DNA of 64,000 nt, taken from NCBI GenBank assembly GCA_003220535.1, contig QHSU01000066.1:62001-126000 (forward strand). The letters run 5' to 3'. Position 1 is the first letter of the stretch; every line of letters begins with the position of its first letter. Origin of the DNA: Candidatus Rokuibacteriota bacterium (lineage in GTDB: Bacteria; Methylomirabilota; Methylomirabilia; Rokubacteriales; CSP1-6). Shown in pieces: positions 28,305 to 33,609 of this stretch. The position numbers were made by a program, and so were the translations under genes. Below the pieces are notes generated by a model. The model was not told where the DNA came from. It did not search any database and saw nothing but the letters and a program-made list of their open reading frames with translations.

Positions 28305-29014
28305 CTACTTCTTCTTCAGCCAAACTTCATAGCTGCAGCCGCCACGACCTTGGTCCGTTCCCTTGAACTCGTTGTTGCTGAATGTACCCGTGAAACTGCT
28401 CGACCGGCCGTCGGTGCTGTTCGCTCTCAGAGTCAGCCTGGCCGTCTTGTCCGCACGTATGTCGCCAGTAACGGCGCTGAGGCGGTGACTTGCACTTGTA
28501 GAGTAGGAGGGAAAATCGACGGTGCCCGTGACTGTTGAATTTTCTACTGTGAGAGCATAGCTTCCCGCCGCACAATTTACTGATTGCGCGGTCGCGATAC
28601 CCACCCAATCACCGTCGAACTCCGTGGATACAGGCTCTTTAGTCAGACTCGCAGACATAACCCCACCAGCGCCGTCTTTTCTTCTGAAATCACCAGTGAG
28701 AACGCTGTCGCCAGCGCGACCAAGGTCGACAACACTATCGATCACGGTAATAATCTTTAGCTGCGACCCTTCTACTTTGCCTTGTATAGCTGGTCCTCGA
28801 AAAGACCCCACCTACCCTCAGCCGTTCCGTCCGACGCAATTCCGATCACCTTCATCGTGACCCGGGCAACCACTTTACCGGATGCGTCCCGCAACTCGCC
28901 GTTCCACGTGCCCAGCAGCCAATCACTCTGGCCTGGCTGCGCGAGGGAAGCCGCACAAGGACACAACGCAAGGAGAGCCACAAGACTCAGCCCGATCAGG
29001 CGAGTACTCTTCAT
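28305..29014 (-). pseudogene. Secreted beta-rich protein of unknown function, frameshifted
   Basis: Begins at the ATG at 29014 after a GGAGG ribosome site. A clear Sec signal (MKSTRLIGLSLVALLALCPC, cleavage near SLAQ) is followed by LLGTWNGELRDASGKVVARV and GIASDGTAEGRWG. The frame breaks in a G-run at 28806-28809 (minus strand TGGGGT). One extra G would continue it as WGSFRGPAIQGKVEGSQLKI and on through TLRANSTDGRSSSFTGTFS to a CSYEVWLKKK end. The repeated GxWxG/GxVxG strands suggest a lipocalin-like or beta-sandwich fold; no family is assigned. Composition is less GC-rich than the host. Confidence 0.6.
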
Positions 29015-29163
29015 TTTGGGCCTCCAGACATCGAGGAATTCAGTGAACCGACGGCCGGAAGCTCGATGCTCCGCTGCCGCGGAGCGGAGGGCAACGATGC
29101 CGACGCCTGGGCCCGAGAAGAAGCGCGAGGCTGCGCCGCCGGCCGCCAACGCAGGTCCTGCCG

Positions 29164-29367
29164 ATGGAGCTCCAGGTCGGCGATCGCCTGACCGACGCAA
29201 CCGGTGAGTGGGAGGTCGTCCGCCGCCGCCCATACACGTCACCGGGAGGAAAGAGCACCCATGCTCACGTCCAGAGAATCGGTCAGCCGGGCAATGCAGA
29301 GGTACGAACGTGGGGCGCCTTCGAGCACATCACCGTGAAGCAAGCGGCCGCCGAGGAGGGCAGATAG
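29164..29367 (+). CDS. Small hypothetical protein, first of a cluster
   Basis: Sixty-seven residues (MELQVGDRLTDATGEWEVVR, SPGGKSTHAHVQRIG, EVRTWGAFEHITVKQAAAEE). The pattern of short strands suggests a small beta-barrel protein. Followed after one base by another small gene with a strong ribosome site inside this gene's 3' end. Confidence 0.5.
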   Translation: MELQVGDRLTDATGEWEVVRRRPYTSPGGKSTHAHVQRIGQPGNAEVRTWGAFEHITVKQAAAEEGR

Positions 29368-29368
29368 C

Positions 29369-29533
29369 ATGGACGGTCTAATCCAGATCCAACTGGTGGT
29401 ACAAGGCGACGCAGGGGTGGTCGGTCTGGTAGGGCTGGATACGCACGGTCGGGTCTGGTATGGCGAACTCTCGGGAGCGCCATCACCGGCGCGCTACTCC
29501 ATCAAATGGACAAAGATCGAAGAGCGTAAATAG
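29369..29533 (+). CDS. Small hypothetical protein, second of a cluster
   Basis: Fifty-four residues. Starts at an ATG preceded by GAGGAGGG. Reads MDGLIQIQLVVQGDAGVVGL, GLDTHGRVWYGELSG, RYSIKWTKIEERK. The strand-turn-strand pattern with HGRVWY resembles small beta-propeller-like repeat units, but one unit alone is not diagnostic. Confidence 0.5.
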   Translation: MDGLIQIQLVVQGDAGVVGLVGLDTHGRVWYGELSGAPSPARYSIKWTKIEERK

Positions 29534-29570
29534 CCTCCCCGACACTGTGGGACCCGCGAGCGCCGAGGTG

Positions 29571-29723
29571 ATGGACGCGATGACCTGGCGCGCGCCCTAC
29601 TTCGACCTCCGCTCCGGCCTCTTCGTCCCGCAGCTCGTCACCTGGGATCCGGTGACCGGCGAGTTCACGCGGGTCGAGGGGCCGAAGGGCTTCGCGACGT
29701 GGGAGGAGGCGGAGGAAGCGTGA
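29571..29723 (+). CDS. Small hypothetical protein, third of a cluster
   Basis: Fifty residues (MDAMTWRAPYFDLRSGLFVP, LVTWDPVTGEFTRVEGPKGF, ATWEEAEEA). Aromatic-rich and acidic at the end; no family recognised. Its stop overlaps a GTG that opens a 19-codon frame (29720-29779, MKVSPGMIAVDPRARAG), which may be a coupled microprotein or nothing. Confidence 0.45.
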   Translation: MDAMTWRAPYFDLRSGLFVPQLVTWDPVTGEFTRVEGPKGFATWEEAEEA

Positions 29724-29778
29724 AGGTTTCTCCGGGCATGATCGCCGTCGACCCGCGTGCACGTGCGGGGCCGTTCTA

Positions 29779-30516
29779 ATGCCATCGCCGCCGCAGTGGG
29801 TTCAGTATCTGCATCTGAATCTGTGGCAGCACGCGATTCCATTTGTTTTCGGTCCACCGCCTTACAGGCGCCCTCTTCCGCCCTGCGTTCAGCCACTTGC
29901 TGTGCGCTGGAGATGGGCGAGCATTGCTTCGTGCTGTCCGCGGCTCACGTCATCGGTCCCGCTCTGAAGGCAAGCCTTGGAGGCCCTACCAACGTACTCG
30001 CAGGCCCCACGTCACTCGAGTTGACGGCCGACACAGTCAGTCTTCGCGAGGATATAGACGTTGCGACAGTGCGGATCACTGAAGATCAGCTTCTCGAAAT
30101 CGAGCGCAATGGGTATCGGGCCACTCGTCCCGTGTCGTGGCCACCTCCTCAAGTTGAGGTGGGAGATGGCATCCTCATGGGGGATACCCGGGGACTTGGC
30201 GACTTCCTGTATCCTGGCACGAACTCGACTTTCGCGCAGTGACGCTGGGTCTGCTCGTCCACTCCGTTCATGCCACTGAGCTTCTGCGCACCGTGATCCC
30301 AGATATTCCGACGCCGTCAACGTCAGCCTCGAGGAGGCCTCGCCGCTGGAGCTACCTGGCTGCAGTGGAGGCCCAGTCTTCTTGATTCGTCAGGAGCAGG
30401 TCCTTGTTCCCAACCTCTGCGGTCTCGTGAAAGAAGGTGGGCCCGTGGGTGACGGCCACATCATCATTCGGTTTGCACGTCTCGAAGACGTCCGGCCAGA
30501 CGGGCACCTCGCCTAA
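29779..30516 (+). pseudogene. Trypsin-like serine protease, multiply frameshifted
   Basis: All three catalytic positions of a chymotrypsin-fold protease can be read, but in different frames. His lies in EHCFVLSAAHVIG (about 29918-29956), Asp in SLREDIDVATVRI (about 30043-30081) and Ser in LPGCSGGPVFLI (about 30352-30387). The final frame runs to a TAA at 30514-30516. A plausible N-terminus (MPSPPQWVQYLHLNLWQ) at 29779 is in yet another frame. At least two or three frame changes are needed, so this is a decayed gene rather than one sequencing slip. Confidence 0.65.
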
Positions 30517-30675
30517 AGCCGCGCGACCCTACGCACCAAGAAGGCCGGGCGCTTCCTATTGCCCTCGGTGGAGACGAGCATGGCCGATGACCTTCGCGGC
30601 GTGATCGACGAAATGAAGCAGCTCCGCATCGCGATTCGCGCCGGAGGCCAGGGCGGCGCTGGTAGACGAGTCGCC

Positions 30676-30695
30676 CGTCTTCTTCAAGCACGAGG
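30676..30695 (+). repeat. attR-like 20-bp direct repeat
   Basis: Identical to 26042-26061. It opens the orphan 3' end of the DUF72 gene and marks the right boundary of the integrated element. Confidence 0.85.
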
Positions 30696-30766
30696 ACTCG
30701 GGGGCCGGGCCGGCGCTGGCCCGGCGGTTCCTGGCGCTACGCGAGGGATCGGCGCAGGTCGTCTAG
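30676..30766 (+). pseudogene. Orphan 3' end of the DUF72 gene
   Basis: Reads VFFKHEDSGAGPALARRFL and on to a TAG at 30764-30766. The FKHE-D-G-GP-A pattern is the usual DUF72 ending, and VFFKHE repeats the point at which the gene at 25413 is interrupted. It has no start of its own. It overlaps the 3' end of the LysR gene on the other strand. Confidence 0.8.
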
Positions 30767-31633
30767 CGTCCTGAGGAAGGCGTCGAGCACCGGCGTCTGC
30801 GGCTTGTCGCGGCGGAGCACGATCCCGATCTGGCGGAAGAGCGGTGGGGTGAGCTTCACCGCGGTGAGCCTCCGCGCGCGCACGTCGGCCTTGGCCGCGA
30901 ACCACGAGGTCACCGACAGCCCAAGCCCCGACTCGACGAGCTTCTTGATCGCTTCGGTGTTGCCCAGCTCCATCGGCAGGGCGGGCGAAGCGCCCCCGCG
31001 CTGGAACCAGTCGTCGATCACTCGCCGCAACGTGGCACCCTGCTCGAACAGGATCAGCGGCTCGCGCGCGAGCTCGGCGGCCGTCACGCGCCGGCCGCGC
31101 GGCCAGCGGCGGTCCGGAGGCCCGATCGCGACGAGCTCGTCGCGATAGAGCGCGGTCACCGCCAGCTCCCGCTCCCGGACCGGCAGGCTCACGATCCCGA
31201 CGTCGAGCTCGTTCGCCACCACCGCCCGCGCGATCTCCGGCGCGTTGCCCGTGACGACGACGAGCTCGGTCTGCGGGTAGCGCGCCCGGAACCGGCGCAG
31301 GGCGGACGGCAGCAGGTAGATGCTGAACGAGGCGCTGGTCCCGAGCCGGATTCGGCCGGCGACGATCCCGCGGAGCTGCTGAACGAGCGCGAGGCCTCGA
31401 TCGAGCTCCTCCATGGCGCGCCCGGCGTGAGCCAGGAGCAGCTCGCCCGCCTTGGTCGTGTAGGTCCGCTTGCCGACGCGCTCGAGCAGCGGAAGCCCGA
31501 GCTCCCGCTCGAGCTGACGCACCTGCATACTGACGGCCGGCTGCGTGAGCCGGCGCTCGCGCGCCGCCCGCGAGAAGCTGCCGTGGCGCACGACGGCCGC
31601 GAGCGTCTGAAGGTGCGCGAGCTGGATGTCCAA
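30737..31633 (-). CDS. LysR-family transcriptional regulator
   Basis: A 298-residue regulator. The N-terminal winged helix-turn-helix (HLQTLAAVVRHGSFSRAARE, LTQPAVSMQVRQLERELG) is followed by a periplasmic-binding-protein-like effector domain (from about residue 90, GRIRLGTSASFSIYLLPSAL). Effector unknown. It diverges from a short ORF and the GNAT/aminotransferase genes; the AT-rich 31634-31714 gap is where LysR sites would be expected. Confidence 0.92.
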   Translation of the reverse strand: MDIQLAHLQTLAAVVRHGSFSRAARERRLTQPAVSMQVRQLERELGLPLLERVGKRTYTTKAGELLLAHAGRAMEELDRGLALVQQLRGIVAGRIRLGTSASFSIYLLPSALRRFRARYPQTELVVVTGNAPEIARAVVANELDVGIVSLPVRERELAVTALYRDELVAIGPPDRRWPRGRRVTAAELAREPLILFEQGATLRRVIDDWFQRGGASPALPMELGNTEAIKKLVESGLGLSVTSWFAAKADVRARRLTAVKLTPPLFRQIGIVLRRDKPQTPVLDAFLRTLDDLRRSLA

Positions 31634-31714
31634 AATCGAGACTCAAAAAATAGCTGATAGTAACGATCATGACAATTGATTTCCCTGATGATCGGAGCCG
31701 GGCGACCATGCGCC
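31634..31714. promoter_or_regulatory. Divergent AT-rich promoter region beside lysR
   Basis: This 81-base gap is strikingly AT-rich for the host (AAAAAATAGCTGATAGTAAC; CATGACAATTGATTT) and separates lysR from genes transcribed the other way. LysR proteins usually bind T-N11-A sites in such gaps. I cannot fix an exact operator. Confidence 0.4.
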
Positions 31715-31840
31715 ATGGACATCAGCTACTACGCCCTCGAAGTCCTCGCGAAGGACCGACTGGACCGCGCCCGGGTCGACGCCGAACGCCGGAGGCTGCT
31801 TCGCGGCGTTGAGGGCGTGCTCGCGCTCCCCCGACGGTAG
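31715..31840 (+). CDS. Short ORF divergent from lysR
   Basis: Forty-one codons (MDISYYALEVLAKDRLDRAR, VDAERRRLLRGVEGVL). A highly charged amphipathic helix in the natural leader position of the GNAT/aminotransferase transcript. It could be a real small protein or a leader peptide; there is no family evidence. Confidence 0.35.
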   Translation: MDISYYALEVLAKDRLDRARVDAERRRLLRGVEGVLALPRR

Positions 31841-32383
31841 CGGCGCGCGCGCCGGACGCGTCGAGATCCGCGCCGCCCGCGAGGCGGACCTCGCGCAGAT
31901 CGCTGCGATCTGGAACCACGAGGTCCTCTGCACCGACGCGACCACCGACACCGAACCCCGGGATGAGGTCGCCCAGCGCGAGTGGCTGGCCCGACACACG
32001 GAGCCCTATCCGGTCATCGTGGCCGTGAGCGCCGCGGACGGCGCCGTGAGCGCCGCGGACGTCGTGGCGTACGGCGCTCTCTCGCCCTACCAGCCGAGGC
32101 CGGCCTTCGCCCGAACGGTCGAGGATTCCGTCTACGTCGAGCGGGGCCGGCGGGGGGCCGGGCTCGGGAGCCTGATCCTCTCCGAGCTGATTCGGCGAGC
32201 GGGCGGGCTGGGCCACCACTCGATCCTGGCGCGGATCACAGCGAAGAACGTCGCGTCCCTGCCCTGCACGCGCGCCACGGCTTCCACCCGGTCGGCGTCG
32301 AGCACCAGTCCGCGTTCAAGCTCGGCCGCTGGCACGACGTCACCATCATGCAGCGTCGTCTCGACGATGGCAGGGTGAGGTGA
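31809..32383 (+). pseudogene. GNAT acetyltransferase, single-base frameshift
   Basis: About 190 residues if repaired: VEIRAAREADLAQIAAIWNH, SVYVERGRRGAGLGSLILSE (acetyl-CoA loop) and RITAKNVASL. It then continues in the next frame as LHARHGFHPVGVEHQSAFKL, GRWHDVTIMQRRL. One missing base at about 32261 (CTG-GCC read as CTGCC) explains the shift. It belongs to the same phosphinothricin/methionine-sulfoximine acetyltransferase group as the GNAT half of the protein at 4129-5355. It contains a 21-bp tandem duplication. Start uncertain (TTG at 31809 or a later codon). Confidence 0.75.
32022..32061 (+). repeat. 21-bp tandem duplication inside the GNAT gene
   Basis: GCCGTGAGCGCCGCGGACG occurs at 32022-32040 and again at 32043-32061, in phase with the codons, repeating AVSAADG. 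Looks like a recent slippage duplication lengthening a loop by seven residues. Confidence 0.85.
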
Positions 32384-32409
32384 GCGCTGCCGCGGCGCGA
32401 CCCGACCGC

Positions 32410-32433
32410 TTCGATGGCTCATTCGATGGCTCA
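32410..32433 (+). repeat. 12-bp perfect tandem repeat upstream of the aminotransferase
   Basis: TTCGATGGCTCA is repeated twice with no gap, immediately before the GAGGAGG ribosome site of the gene starting at 32449. Confidence 0.85.
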
Positions 32434-32448
32434 GAGGAGGGCCGAGCG

Positions 32449-33609
32449 ATGAACGACCACTTCGACCGGATCATGAAAGTCGCCGAGCGGCCGTCCCCCG
32501 TGATGGTCAAGGGGGCGGGGTCGTGGCTCTGGGACCGCGACGGCAAGCGCTATCTGGACTTCGTCCAGGGCTGGGCCGTGAATTGTCTCGGCCACTCGCC
32601 GCGCGTCGTGCTCGACGCGCTCCTCGCTCAAGGCGCCGAGCTGATCAACTGCAGTCCCGCGTACTACAACGAGCCGATGGCGAAGCTGGCGGTCCTCCTC
32701 GCCGAGGCGTCGGGGCTCGACCAGGTCTTCCTCTGCAACAGCGGCGCCGAGGCGAACGAGGGCGCGATCAAGCTGGCGCGCAAGTGGGGGGCCCGACATC
32801 GCGATGGCTCCTTCGAGATCATCACCATGCACGGGAGCTTTCACGGGCGCACCCTGGCGACGATGGCCGCCTCGGGCAAGCCCGGATGGGACGAGCTGTT
32901 CGCGCCCAGAGTCCCCGGGTTTCGGAAAGTCCCGCTAGGCGATCTCGACGCCGTCGCCGACGCCATCACCCCCCGCACGGTCGCCGTGATGCTCGAGCCG
33001 ATTCAGGGTGAAGCCGGTGTCTTCGTAGCCGCCGACGACTACCTGCGCGCGCTGCGGGCGCTGACGGAGGAGCGCGGCGTCCTCCTCATCGCCGACGAGA
33101 TCCAGACGGGCATCGGGCGGACCGGCCGCTTCCTCGGCTGCCAGCACGCGGGAATCGCGCCCGACATCGTCACGCTCGGCAAGGGCCTCGGCGGCGGGGT
33201 TCCGCTCGCGGCGCTCGTGGCCGCCGGCCGCGTCAGCTGCTTCGAATACGGTGACCAGGGCGGCACCTTCAACGGCAACCCGCTCATGGCCGCCGTCGGC
33301 TGCGCGGTGGTCGCGACGGTCCAGCAGGAGGAATTTCTGCGCGGGGTCGTCTCGAACGGCGCCTACCTGACACACGGGCTCGAGACTCTCGCCGGCGAGC
33401 GCGGCCACGGCGAGGTGCGCGGCCGGGGGTTGCTGCAGGCTCTCGAGCTCCAAGGGCAGGACGCGAAGAAGGTCGCGACCGCCGCGCTCGATCATGGACT
33501 TCTGATCAACGCCCCTCGGCCGGACACGCTCCGCTTCATGCCGGCGCTCACCGTCTCTCGAGACGAGATCGACCAGATGATCAGGCGCCTCACGGCGAGC
33601 CTCTCCTAG
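32449..33609 (+). CDS. ArgD-type class III aminotransferase
   Basis: A 386-residue PLP enzyme of the acetylornithine/ornithine aminotransferase group. It has VFLCNSGAEANEGAIKLARK, MHGSFHGRTLATMAASG (cofactor stacking), VMLEPIQGEAGVF, LLIADEIQTGIGRTG and the Schiff-base Lys in DIVTLGKGLGGGVPLAAL. The ATG at 32449 is preceded by GAGGAGG and gives the usual N-terminus; a GTG at 32380 would add an unlikely leader. Its role could be arginine synthesis or another omega-amino transfer; no other arg genes are nearby. Confidence 0.88.
   Translation: MNDHFDRIMKVAERPSPVMVKGAGSWLWDRDGKRYLDFVQGWAVNCLGHSPRVVLDALLAQGAELINCSPAYYNEPMAKLAVLLAEASGLDQVFLCNSGAEANEGAIKLARKWGARHRDGSFEIITMHGSFHGRTLATMAASGKPGWDELFAPRVPGFRKVPLGDLDAVADAITPRTVAVMLEPIQGEAGVFVAADDYLRALRALTEERGVLLIADEIQTGIGRTGRFLGCQHAGIAPDIVTLGKGLGGGVPLAALVAAGRVSCFEYGDQGGTFNGNPLMAAVGCAVVATVQQEEFLRGVVSNGAYLTHGLETLAGERGHGEVRGRGLLQALELQGQDAKKVATAALDHGLLINAPRPDTLRFMPALTVSRDEIDQMIRRLTASLS

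Larger units (their letters stand above)
26062..30675. mobile_element. Decayed integrated genetic element in the DUF72 gene
   Basis: About 4.6 kb between two 20-bp direct repeats. Inside are a truncated tyrosine recombinase beside the left repeat, several gene fragments, short unknown genes and a broken protease gene. Base composition is visibly less GC-biased than the surroundings around 26.8-27.7 and 28.3-29.0 kb. No replication, conjugation or structural phage gene is recognisable, so the element is probably immobile on its own. Confidence 0.75.

Noticed and set aside
30580-30774. Small frame starting MADDLRGVIDEMKQLRIAIR that runs across the right att repeat
   Set aside because: The second half is an out-of-frame reading of the DUF72 remnant; the first 25 codons alone are not enough evidence.
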